Source: HGM10836 sp964430375
GTDB lineage: Bacteria > Bacillota_I > Bacilli_A > RF39 > UBA660
Direction: 5' to 3'
Length of the DNA: 28,270 nt
Assembly (NCBI GenBank): GCA_964430375.1
Contig: CAYSEZ010000006.1
Coordinates: 1 to 28,270 of the forward strand
How positions within the stretch are numbered: the first letter of the stretch is position 1; each line of letters starts with the position of its first letter. The notes below the pieces were generated by a model that had not been told where the DNA came from, made no database searches, and saw only the letters and a list, made by a program, of their open reading frames with translations. Below, one piece after another: positions 6,947-13,547 of this stretch. The translations under genes and the position numbers were made by a program.

Positions 6947-7237
6947 ATGGATAAAACAATGGATAGTATAAGTTTGAATCACGGTATAAGTATTAATGAA
7001 AGAAAGAGTATTTATATAACTGGAGTTTTAAAAATAGATAGTTTTGATGATGAAGAGTTTTTACTTGAAACTAATATGGGATATTTAGTTATTAAGGGGG
7101 AAGGACTTGAACTTTTAAGACTTGATACAAAAGATGGTATTGTTTCTATAAAAGGCGTTATTATAAGTTTATGTTATATGGAAAATTTGAAGAAACAAAG
7201 TAAACAAAGTGGTTTATTTGATAAGTTGTTTAAATGA
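6947..7237 (+). CDS. yabP: spore coat-associated protein YabP
   Basis: YabP is required for spore formation in Bacillus and belongs to a small family with YqfC. The 96-residue protein has the family pattern: LNHGISINERKSIYITGV, DSFDDEEFLLETNMGYLVIKGE and DGIVSIKGVIISLCY, which together form a beta-rich domain. A GGAGGG ribosome site precedes the start. Its stop overlaps the yabQ start (ATGA). The pair is SigE-controlled in Bacillus; I could not identify a convincing SigE promoter here. Confidence 0.92.
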   Translation: MDKTMDSISLNHGISINERKSIYITGVLKIDSFDDEEFLLETNMGYLVIKGEGLELLRLDTKDGIVSIKGVIISLCYMENLKKQSKQSGLFDKLFK

Positions 7238-7512
7238 TTTTATCTAAACAGATTTATTCTTTTTTGTTTTCTTTTGTATTTGGGGTAGTGTATTATTTTT
7301 TATTTATTATATTTAAGAGGTATTTGTTATATTCTAATTTATTTTTAAGGATATTATTTAATTTAATATTTATGTTTTTGTGTTTATCTTTATATTTGAT
7401 TTTAATTATTATAATTAATAAGGGAATAATTAGTTATGTATTTTTTATATTTTATATACTTGGTATTTTGTTTGGAAAAAGATTATTTACATATATTAAG
7501 TGTAAACTTTAA
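7234..7512 (+). CDS. yabQ: compact sporulation membrane protein YabQ
   Basis: YabQ is a membrane protein needed for spore cortex formation. This 92-residue version consists of about three hydrophobic segments (around 8-30, 40-62 and 66-82) and begins SKQIYSFLFSFVFGVVYYFLF, the pattern of the YabQ core domain. It is less than half the length of the Bacillus protein, keeping only the core. There is no good ribosome site of its own; the ATGA overlap with yabP suggests coupled translation. Identity rests on the core pattern plus the yabP-yabQ-divIC order. Confidence 0.8.
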   Translation: MILSKQIYSFLFSFVFGVVYYFLFIIFKRYLLYSNLFLRILFNLIFMFLCLSLYLILIIIINKGIISYVFFIFYILGILFGKRLFTYIKCKL

Positions 7513-7531
7513 TCTTTTTTTGTCGTAATTA

Positions 7532-7559
7532 TTGACTTGTTATTTATTTTTGATACAAT
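7532..7559 (+). promoter_or_regulatory. promoter of divIC
   Basis: TTGACT (7532-7537) and TACAAT (7554-7559) are 16 bases apart, and TG at 7551-7552 makes an extended -10. It is one of the best promoter matches in the window. Confidence 0.75.
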
Positions 7560-7579
7560 GATTTTAAGGAGTAATGTAT

Positions 7580-7864
7580 ATGAAAAGTAATAAAAAGAAG
7601 ACAAAGAGGGTTATTTTATTTACTATTGTTTGTACTTTGATTAATGGATATATTATTTTTTCTGTTGCTTCTGTGTTTAAAGATGTGAAAATGAAACAGC
7701 AAGAGAGGGAAGAACTTACTTTAAAGTTAGAGGAAATAAAAGAGGAAACGGAAAGTTTAAAAGTTGAGGCTAATAAACTTCAGGATAAAGAGTATATTGG
7801 TAAGTATGCTAGAGAAAAGTTTTTATATTCTGGTGAAGATGAATATATACTTAAAATTAAATAA
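7580..7864 (+). CDS. divIC: septum formation initiator DivIC (FtsB-like)
   Basis: DivIC is a single-pass division protein that works with FtsL and DivIB (FtsLBQ complex) to activate septal wall synthesis. The 94-residue protein has a basic N-terminus (KSNKKKTKR), one membrane helix (about 11-31), a charged coiled coil (about 37-70) and the family C-terminus EYIGKYAREKFLYSGEDEYILKI. I chose ATG 7580 because AAGGAG at 7566-7571 is spaced eight bases from it, but only two bases from the ATG at 7574. In Bacillus it also follows yabQ. It has its own promoter and a terminator, so it is probably a single-gene unit. Confidence 0.93.
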   Translation: MKSNKKKTKRVILFTIVCTLINGYIIFSVASVFKDVKMKQQEREELTLKLEEIKEETESLKVEANKLQDKEYIGKYAREKFLYSGEDEYILKIK

Positions 7865-7884
7865 CATTAGGTTGTTATTTTTTT
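7860..7884 (+). terminator. intrinsic terminator overlapping the divIC stop
   Basis: Stem AATAACA (7860-7866) with TGTTATT (7873-7879), loop TTAGGT, T-run 7878-7884. The TAA stop (7862-7864) lies inside the left arm. Confidence 0.8.
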
Positions 7885-7894
7885 CTTAATTTAC

Positions 7895-7926
7895 TTGATT
7901 TTTTTTATATTTTATATTAATATACT
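7895..7926 (+). promoter_or_regulatory. possible promoter of tilS-ftsH
   Basis: TTGATT at 7895-7900 is followed by TAATAT (7918-7923, 17-base spacer) and TATACT (7921-7926, 20-base spacer). Which -10 is used is unclear. It sits between the divIC terminator and the tilS ribosome site AGAGAGG. Confidence 0.45.
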
Positions 7927-7944
7927 ATAAAAAGAGAGGTATGT

Positions 7945-9264
7945 ATGAGGGAATCTATTAATTATATAAATGAAAATTTAAAAGATGGTGATGTTGTTGT
8001 AGTTGGGTGTTCTGGTGGACCTGATTCTATGGCTTTGCTTCATCTTTTGTTAAATTATAGAAAAGAACATAATATATATATTGTTTGTGCTCATGTTAAT
8101 CATAATGTAAGACGTGAAAGTAAAGATGAGGCTATATTTGTTAGTGATTACTGTAAGAAGAATAATGTTGTGTTTGAGAGTATGACTATTCTTAAGTATG
8201 GTGATGATAATTTTGAAAATGAGGCTAGAAATATTAGGTATAATTTTTTTGATAGTTTAATTGAGAAGTATGGTGCTAAATATTTGATGACTGCTCATCA
8301 TGGTGATGATTTAGTAGAAACTATATTAATGAGAATAGTAAGGGGTTCTACTTTATCTGGTTATAGTGGTTTTTCTTCTTGTACAGTTAAAGATAATTAT
8401 ACTTTACTTAGGCCACTTGTTTATTCTACAAAGAGTGAGATTTTAGAGTATAATAAGAAATATAAGATACCTTATGTAATTGATAAAACTAATTTTGATG
8501 ATATTCATACTAGAAATAGATATAGGAAAAATGTACTACCTTTTTTGAAGAAGGAAGATAAGAATGTACATTTAAAATTTATTAAATATAGTAATACTTT
8601 ATCTTCTTATGTAAAGTATATTGATAATTTAGTTAATGATATATATGTAGATGTTATTAATGATGGTAAGATTAATATAGATAAGTTTAAGATGCAAGAT
8701 GAGTTAATTCAAGATAGAATTATTTATAAGATGTTACTTAATTTTTATCAGGATGATTTGTTTTTAATTACTGATATACACGTTAATTTAGTAAGAAAGA
8801 TTATATATAGTAGAAAGGCAAATACTTTTGTTTATTTACCAAATAATGTAAAGGCTATTAAGAGTTATAATGAGTTTTATGTTATTCGTGAGACTGAACT
8901 TTTGGATAGTTATGAAATAGAACTTAATGATATAGTATATTTACCTAATGGTAAAAATATAAAGAAAGTGGAAGAACAAGTAAATAATTCTAATTATTAT
9001 TGTAGACTTAATTTTTCAGATGTTACTTTTCCTTTAATTGTTAGAACTAGAAAAAGTGGAGATAAGATGTATGTTAAAGGGTTAAAAGGGTCTAAAAAGG
9101 TTAAGGATATATTTATAGATAGTAAGATTTCTACAAGGGAAAGAATGCTTTGGCCGGTTGTTACTGACTCTAAAGGAGAGATTGTTTGGGTTCCTGGTTT
9201 AAAAAAAAGTAAGTTTGATATTCCAAAAAGTAAAAAGTGTGATATAATACTTAAGTATTATTAA
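7945..9264 (+). CDS. tilS: tRNA(Ile)-lysidine synthetase TilS
   Basis: Uses ATP to attach lysine to C34 of the CAU-anticodon isoleucine tRNA, changing its reading from AUG to AUA. This is essential where AUA codons are common, and ATA is frequent in this AT-rich window. The 439-residue protein has the PP-loop SGGPDS (23-28), AHVNHNVR (49-56) and HHGDDLVET (118-126) in the N-terminal catalytic domain. The C-terminal domain has the RTRKSGDKMYVKG and SKKVKDIFIDSKI segments. ftsH follows after 13 bases, so the two form an operon; the hprT gene usually between them in Bacillus is not here. Confidence 0.96.
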   Translation: MRESINYINENLKDGDVVVVGCSGGPDSMALLHLLLNYRKEHNIYIVCAHVNHNVRRESKDEAIFVSDYCKKNNVVFESMTILKYGDDNFENEARNIRYNFFDSLIEKYGAKYLMTAHHGDDLVETILMRIVRGSTLSGYSGFSSCTVKDNYTLLRPLVYSTKSEILEYNKKYKIPYVIDKTNFDDIHTRNRYRKNVLPFLKKEDKNVHLKFIKYSNTLSSYVKYIDNLVNDIYVDVINDGKINIDKFKMQDELIQDRIIYKMLLNFYQDDLFLITDIHVNLVRKIIYSRKANTFVYLPNNVKAIKSYNEFYVIRETELLDSYEIELNDIVYLPNGKNIKKVEEQVNNSNYYCRLNFSDVTFPLIVRTRKSGDKMYVKGLKGSKKVKDIFIDSKISTRERMLWPVVTDSKGEIVWVPGLKKSKFDIPKSKKCDIILKYY

Positions 9265-9277
9265 GAAGGAGGAAATT

Positions 9278-11230
9278 ATGAAGAAAAAAAGTTTAGGTAA
9301 GAGTTTAGTTTCTTATTTAGTTATGTTAGTACTTTTAGTTGGTGTTTACTTTTTATATGTAGCGCTTAATGTAAAGGTAAATAAATTTACTTATGATGAG
9401 TTTATAAATGTTTTAAATAGTAATAAAATTACAGAACTTGAGATTACCCCTAGAGATTCTGCGAAAGTGTATGAGATAGAGGGAAAACTTAATGATTATA
9501 AGGATAATGAGTATTTTACTTTGAGTGTTCCTTTATCAGATAGTGTTTTATCTAATATACTTGAAAAGGATAATTTTAAAGTAGTTGTTAATAAAGATCC
9601 AGGTTCAAGTTCATTTTGGGCTATTGTAATTAATTATGTACCACTTCTTTTATTAGTAGGTTTTGCTTTCTTTTTCTTAAGTAAGCAAGTTGGTGGTACT
9701 AATAAGTCATTTGATTTTGGAAAGAGTAAGGCAAAATTACATAGTGATAAAGATAAGGTTACATTTGATGATGTGGCTGGTCTTGTTGAAGAAAAATATG
9801 AGGTTAAAGAACTTATTGATTTTTTAAAGAATCCAAAGAAATTCCAAAAACTTGGGGCTAGAATTCCAAAGGGAATATTATTAGTAGGTCCTCCTGGAAC
9901 TGGTAAGACTCTTCTTGCTAAAGCAGTTGCAGGTGAGGCTAATGTACCATTTTATTACATAAGTGGTTCTGATTTTGTGGAACTTTTTGTAGGTGTTGGT
10001 GCAAGTCGTGTTAGAGATATGTTTAAACAGGCTAAACAAACTGCGCCTTGTCTTATATTTATTGATGAGATAGATGCAGTAGGTCGTCAAAGAGGTACTG
10101 GTCTTGGTGGTGGACACGATGAAAGAGAACAAACATTAAATCAATTACTTACTGAGATGGATGGATTTGGTGCAAATGAGGGAATTATTATAATTGCTGC
10201 GACAAATAGACCTGATGTACTTGATCCTGCTCTTTTAAGACCTGGTAGATTTGATAGACAAGTTACTGTTTCTTTACCTGATGTTAAGGAAAGGGAAGCT
10301 ATTCTTGGAGTGCATGCTAAAAACAAGATTTTAGGACCTGATGTAACTTTAAATTATTTAGCTCAAAGAACTTCTGGTTTTTCTGGAGCTGATTTAGAGA
10401 ATTTACTTAATGAGGCAGCACTTCTTGCTGTAAGAAGAAATAAGGATGAAATTACTATGTCTGAAATAGATGAGGCACACGATAGAGTATTAATGGGTCC
10501 TGCTAAAGCATCTAGAAAGATTAGTGATAATGATAAGAAGATTACTGCATATCACGAGGCTGGACACGTAGTTGTTGGTTTAAAACTTGAGAAGTCTAAT
10601 ATAGTTCAAAAGGTTACTATTATTCCACGTGGTATGGCTGGAGGTTATACAAATATTCAAAGTGAAGAGGAAAAGGCACATACTACTAAAACTGAACTTA
10701 TTGAAACAATATCTACTTTACTTGCAGGTAGAGTAGCAGAAGAGCTAGTATTTAATGAAATAACTACTGGTGCTTCAAATGATATTGAAAGGGCAACTAA
10801 AATAGCACGTGCTATGGTTACTGAATATGGTATGAGTGAACTTGGTCCAATGCAACTTGAAAGAAATGAATCAAGTGTATTCTTGGGTAGAGATTATAAT
10901 AAGTCAAGAAACTTCTCTGATCAAGTAGCGTTTGAAATTGATCAACAAATAAGAAAGATTATAGATGAGTGTTATAAGAAGACTGAAGAAGTAATTAAAG
11001 AGAATATGAAACTTGTTGATTTAATTGCAGAAGAGTTAGTAAAACACGAAACTTTAACAAAGGAACAAATTGATTATTTAGTAGAACACGGTAAGATGAT
11101 GGATGAAGATTATGATTCTATGAATCTAGAGCAACTTAAGTTTACTGCGAAAGAAAGAGGTATTAAGGGTTATACTAAAATGAGTGAAGATGAACTTCGT
11201 GAGGTTTTGAGTAAAAAAGAAGAAAAATAA
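9278..11230 (+). CDS. ftsH: ATP-dependent zinc metalloprotease FtsH with an added C-terminal Rho_N/SAP-like segment
   Basis: Membrane-bound AAA+ protease that degrades misfolded membrane and regulatory proteins. Two membrane helices (about 9-28 and 112-134) flank an external domain. Walker A GPPGTGKT is at 204-211, Walker B ends D263-E264, and the second region of homology with Arg fingers spans about 309-327. The zinc site is HEAGH (426-430) with Asp502 as the third ligand. After the normal end, residues about 616-648 (LEQLKFTAKERGIKG, then YTKMSEDELREVLSKK) resemble the Rho_N/SAP helix-extended-helix fold found in nucleic-acid-binding proteins. Usual bacterial FtsH tails lack this. AAGGAGG ribosome site just upstream. 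A hairpin terminator follows. Confidence 0.97.
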   Translation: MKKKSLGKSLVSYLVMLVLLVGVYFLYVALNVKVNKFTYDEFINVLNSNKITELEITPRDSAKVYEIEGKLNDYKDNEYFTLSVPLSDSVLSNILEKDNFKVVVNKDPGSSSFWAIVINYVPLLLLVGFAFFFLSKQVGGTNKSFDFGKSKAKLHSDKDKVTFDDVAGLVEEKYEVKELIDFLKNPKKFQKLGARIPKGILLVGPPGTGKTLLAKAVAGEANVPFYYISGSDFVELFVGVGASRVRDMFKQAKQTAPCLIFIDEIDAVGRQRGTGLGGGHDEREQTLNQLLTEMDGFGANEGIIIIAATNRPDVLDPALLRPGRFDRQVTVSLPDVKEREAILGVHAKNKILGPDVTLNYLAQRTSGFSGADLENLLNEAALLAVRRNKDEITMSEIDEAHDRVLMGPAKASRKISDNDKKITAYHEAGHVVVGLKLEKSNIVQKVTIIPRGMAGGYTNIQSEEEKAHTTKTELIETISTLLAGRVAEELVFNEITTGASNDIERATKIARAMVTEYGMSELGPMQLERNESSVFLGRDYNKSRNFSDQVAFEIDQQIRKIIDECYKKTEEVIKENMKLVDLIAEELVKHETLTKEQIDYLVEHGKMMDEDYDSMNLEQLKFTAKERGIKGYTKMSEDELREVLSKKEEK

Positions 11231-11240
11231 GTATGTAAAT

Positions 11241-11276
11241 GAATATGTAAATTTTGGTTTATGTATTCTTTTTTTT
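11241..11276 (+). terminator. intrinsic terminator after ftsH (copy 1 of a repeated terminator)
   Basis: Stem GAATATGTAAA (11241-11251) pairs with TTTATGTATTC (11258-11268), two pairs being G-U; loop TTTTGG; eight Ts follow. The same sequence recurs at 11905-11939. Confidence 0.85.
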
Positions 11277-11300
11277 ATGTTTTTATGTTTTTATGTTAAA
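11277..11300 (+). repeat. short tandem repeat ATGTTTTT
   Basis: Two exact 8-base units (11277-11284 and 11285-11292) and a partial third (11293-11300) directly follow the terminator T-run. No function is evident; it may be a slippage product. Confidence 0.5.
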
Positions 11301-11314
11301 CTTTTAGTTATTCG

Positions 11315-11343
11315 TTGCGATTTTAGTAATGGTGTGCTATAAT
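11315..11343 (+). promoter_or_regulatory. promoter of the PH-like gene
   Basis: TTGCGA (11315-11320) and the extended -10 TGCTATAAT (hexamer 11338-11343) are 17 bases apart. Transcription should begin near 11350, leaving a leader of about 60 bases before the ATG at 11411. Confidence 0.75.
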
Positions 11344-11410
11344 TTAGAAGAAAAGTTTATTGGTTCGCGAAATTTACAAGACCTATTTTAAACTATTTAG
11401 GGAGGTAGTT

Positions 11411-11896
11411 ATGGATAATTATGAAATAGTAAATGATGAGGTAATTTTATTAGAAGATGTTGTATATTATAATAATGTGAAAGATAAATTAGATTTAATT
11501 TTAACTTCTAAAAAGATGATTTTAGAAAAAAGTAAGGCTAAACAAAAAAGAGTAAAAGAATTAGTTTTGGTAATTATTTTAAAAGATATTAAGATTTATA
11601 ATAAAAAGATACAAGTTACTCAAAAAGGAAATGTAGTATTTATCCAGACTATAAATGAAAATATTAAACTATCTTTTGATGGAATAGATGGAATACTTAA
11701 AGCTAATAAGTTTGTTACAAAAGCAATTGATGCTGTTACGGATACAACGGTAGTAGAAAGAAGTACTAATAAAATTAAAGGTGCAATTGATACTGTGGAT
11801 GATATTTTAGGTATTGATACGAGAGGAACATTAAGAGGAACTTTAGAAAATGGTGTTGCTAGTACTTTATTAAAGGGAATTAAGAAATTTAAGTGA
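11411..11896 (+). CDS. unrecognised protein with PH/GRAM-like N-terminal half
   Basis: A 161-residue soluble protein I cannot name. The first half, with LDLILTSKKMILEK, then VIILKDIKIYNKKIQVTQKG and VVFIQTINENIKLSF, has the strand pattern and the turn 'L-T-x-K-x-x-I' of bacterial PH/GRAM-like domains. The second half is helical and rich in Thr, Asp and Gly, ending in a basic GIKKFK. A TTG at 11360 would extend the frame upstream, but AGGGAGGT at 11399-11406 places the start at ATG 11411. It has its own promoter and terminator and lies between two copies of the same terminator sequence, so it is a self-contained unit inserted between ftsH and dusB. Confidence 0.6.
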   Translation: MDNYEIVNDEVILLEDVVYYNNVKDKLDLILTSKKMILEKSKAKQKRVKELVLVIILKDIKIYNKKIQVTQKGNVVFIQTINENIKLSFDGIDGILKANKFVTKAIDAVTDTTVVERSTNKIKGAIDTVDDILGIDTRGTLRGTLENGVASTLLKGIKKFK

Positions 11897-11904
11897 TATG
11901 TAAA

Positions 11905-11939
11905 GAATATGTAAATTTTGGTTTATGTATTCTTTTTTT
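11905..11939 (+). terminator. intrinsic terminator (copy 2 of the repeated terminator)
   Basis: The same stem as after ftsH: GAATATGTAAA at 11905-11915, loop 11916-11921, TTTATGTATTC at 11922-11932, seven Ts. The identity with 11241-11275 covers the full hairpin and tail, and with one base difference continues into TATGTAAA upstream (11897-11904 versus 11232-11239). Confidence 0.85.
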
Positions 11940-11949
11940 AAATTTTATA

Positions 11950-11958
11950 TGTTATACT
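11950..11958 (+). promoter_or_regulatory. extended -10 promoter of the DUF5684-like gene
   Basis: TGTTATACT (hexamer 11953-11958) lies 23 bases before the ATG at 11982. No good -35 is seen because the T-run of the preceding terminator occupies that position. Confidence 0.5.
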
Positions 11959-11981
11959 TTAAGTGTTAGGTGGTGATAAAA

Positions 11982-12419
11982 ATGTATGATAGTAGTGTTG
12001 ATGGATTATTAGGACTTATGTTAGGTATGGGAACATTTGTAATTATTATTGGTTTAGCATTTGCAGTTTTTTCTATAATTGTAATGTGGAAATTATTTGA
12101 AAAAGCAGGTAAAGAAGGATGGAAATCATTAATTCCTGTTTATAATGTAATTACTTTATTAGAAATTGTTGGTTTAAACTGGTATTATATCTTTCTATAT
12201 TGTGTAACTTTTATACCTAAAGTTGGTGGTTTACTTAGTTTGTTCTTTACTTTTGTAGTTATGGTAAAACTTGCTAAATCATTTGGTAAAGATGTTGGTT
12301 TTGGAGTAGGACTTACATTTCTTTCTATAGTATTTGAAGCAATACTTGCATTTGATAAGACTATTAATTATGAAGGACCAGCATGTAATGGAAATATAGA
12401 TTTTAATAATTTGTTTTAA
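11982..12419 (+). CDS. DUF5684-like membrane protein
   Basis: A 145-residue membrane protein with about four hydrophobic segments (roughly 10-34, 54-75, 78-94 and 105-123 ). Between the first two lies WKLFEKAGKEGWKSLIPVYN, and near the end KLAKSFGKDVGFGVGLTFL; these are the hallmark patterns of the DUF5684 family, whose function is unknown. The start is ATG 11982, read from AGGTGG at 11968-11973; a GTG at 11970 would fall inside that site. A clear terminator follows. Its neighbours give no functional clue. Confidence 0.75.
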   Translation: MYDSSVDGLLGLMLGMGTFVIIIGLAFAVFSIIVMWKLFEKAGKEGWKSLIPVYNVITLLEIVGLNWYYIFLYCVTFIPKVGGLLSLFFTFVVMVKLAKSFGKDVGFGVGLTFLSIVFEAILAFDKTINYEGPACNGNIDFNNLF

Positions 12420-12434
12420 TGAAATATTATTGTG

Positions 12435-12472
12435 CTAGGCAATTTATATTAGATAAGTTGTCTAGTTTTTTT
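12435..12472 (+). terminator. intrinsic terminator before dusB
   Basis: Twelve-base arms CTAGGCAATTTA (12435-12446) and TAAGTTGTCTAG (12454-12465), with two G-U pairs, loop of seven, then seven Ts. Confidence 0.9.
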
Positions 12473-12486
12473 GTGTGAAGTTTTTG

Positions 12487-12515
12487 TTTACTTACTTTGT
12501 AAAATGGTTTATAAT
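12487..12515 (+). promoter_or_regulatory. promoter of dusB-lysS
   Basis: TTTACT (12487-12492) and TATAAT (12510-12515) are 17 bases apart. Transcription would start near 12522, downstream of any alternative start codon at 12475, which supports ATG 12544 as the dusB start. Confidence 0.65.
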
Positions 12516-12543
12516 ATTTTTATTATTTGATTTGGGTGGTTGT

Positions 12544-13515
12544 ATGAAAATAGGAAATATAGAAATAAAAGGAAAGGTTGCACTTGCTCCGATGGCTGGG
12601 ATTAGTAATCCTGCTTATATGAAGATTCTTGAAGAGATGGGATGTGCTTATGCTGTTACGGAATTAATTAGTTCTGAAGCAATAGTTAGAGATAATAAAA
12701 AAACTTTTGATATGTTAAACGGAATTGATACGTTAAATATTCCTGTTGCTATTCAATTATTTGGCTCTGATTCTTTAGTGATGGCGGAGGCTGCTAGAAG
12801 AGTTTGTGATAGATTTAAAAACGTAATTATAGATATAAATATGGGTTGTCCTGTTCCTAAAGTAACTGTACGTTCTAAAAGTGGTTCTTATCTTTTAAAG
12901 GATGTAGAAAAAGTTAAGGAAATGGTAAGTGCTGTAGTAAATGTAGTGGATGTTCCTGTAACTGTTAAGATAAGAAGTGGTTGGGATAGTGATAGCATTA
13001 ATGCAGTAGAAGTTTCTAAAGCAATAGAAGAAGCTGGAGGAAGCGCGATATGTATTCATCCTAGAACTAGGAGTCAAGGTTATACTGGTAAAGCGGATTG
13101 GAATATTATAAAAGAAGTAAAAGAGGCAGTTAATATTCCTGTAATTGGTAATGGTGATATTAAAACTTGTTATGATGCAGAAAAGATGCTTAATGAAACA
13201 GGATGTGATATGATTATGATAGGCAGGGCATTACTTGGTAATCCTTGGCTAGTTAAAGAGGTAAATTCTTATTTGGAAAATGGAGTTATTATAGATAGAC
13301 CTAGTAATAAAGAAAAAGTTGATATGTGTTTAAAACATTTTGATAATTTGCTTAAGTTTCATCCAGAAAAACAAGCAGTTTTAGAGATTAGAAATCATAT
13401 TTCTTGGTATCTTAAGGGTATAAATGGTTCTAATGAGGTTAAAAATATGATATATAAAACAAAAAATAAGGAAGAAATTAAAAAATTATTAGTAGATTTT
13501 AGAAAAGTATGTTAA
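12544..13515 (+). CDS. dusB: tRNA-dihydrouridine synthase B
   Basis: FMN enzyme that reduces uridines in the tRNA D-loop with NADPH. The 323-residue protein is a TIM barrel followed by a small helical domain. Motifs: LAPMAGISN (14-22, flavin-binding start), the catalytic Cys102 in NMGCPVPKV, VKIRSGW (141-147), IHPRTRSQGYTGKADW (171-186) with the flavin-contacting His172, IGNGDI (201-206) and MIGRALLGNPW. The start is ATG 12544 with GGGTGG at 12534-12539; an upstream in-frame ATG at 12475 lies before the promoter. lysS follows after 32 bases with no terminator, as in Bacillus, so the two are co-transcribed. Confidence 0.95.
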   Translation: MKIGNIEIKGKVALAPMAGISNPAYMKILEEMGCAYAVTELISSEAIVRDNKKTFDMLNGIDTLNIPVAIQLFGSDSLVMAEAARRVCDRFKNVIIDINMGCPVPKVTVRSKSGSYLLKDVEKVKEMVSAVVNVVDVPVTVKIRSGWDSDSINAVEVSKAIEEAGGSAICIHPRTRSQGYTGKADWNIIKEVKEAVNIPVIGNGDIKTCYDAEKMLNETGCDMIMIGRALLGNPWLVKEVNSYLENGVIIDRPSNKEKVDMCLKHFDNLLKFHPEKQAVLEIRNHISWYLKGINGSNEVKNMIYKTKNKEEIKKLLVDFRKVC

Positions 13516-13547
13516 ACTAATATTAATTAAAGAAGGAAGTGAAAGAA

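Noticed and set aside
12473..13547. T-box leader for lysS, or for cysS at 19062-19129
   Set aside because: No room for the structure, no T-box sequence and no matching antiterminator.
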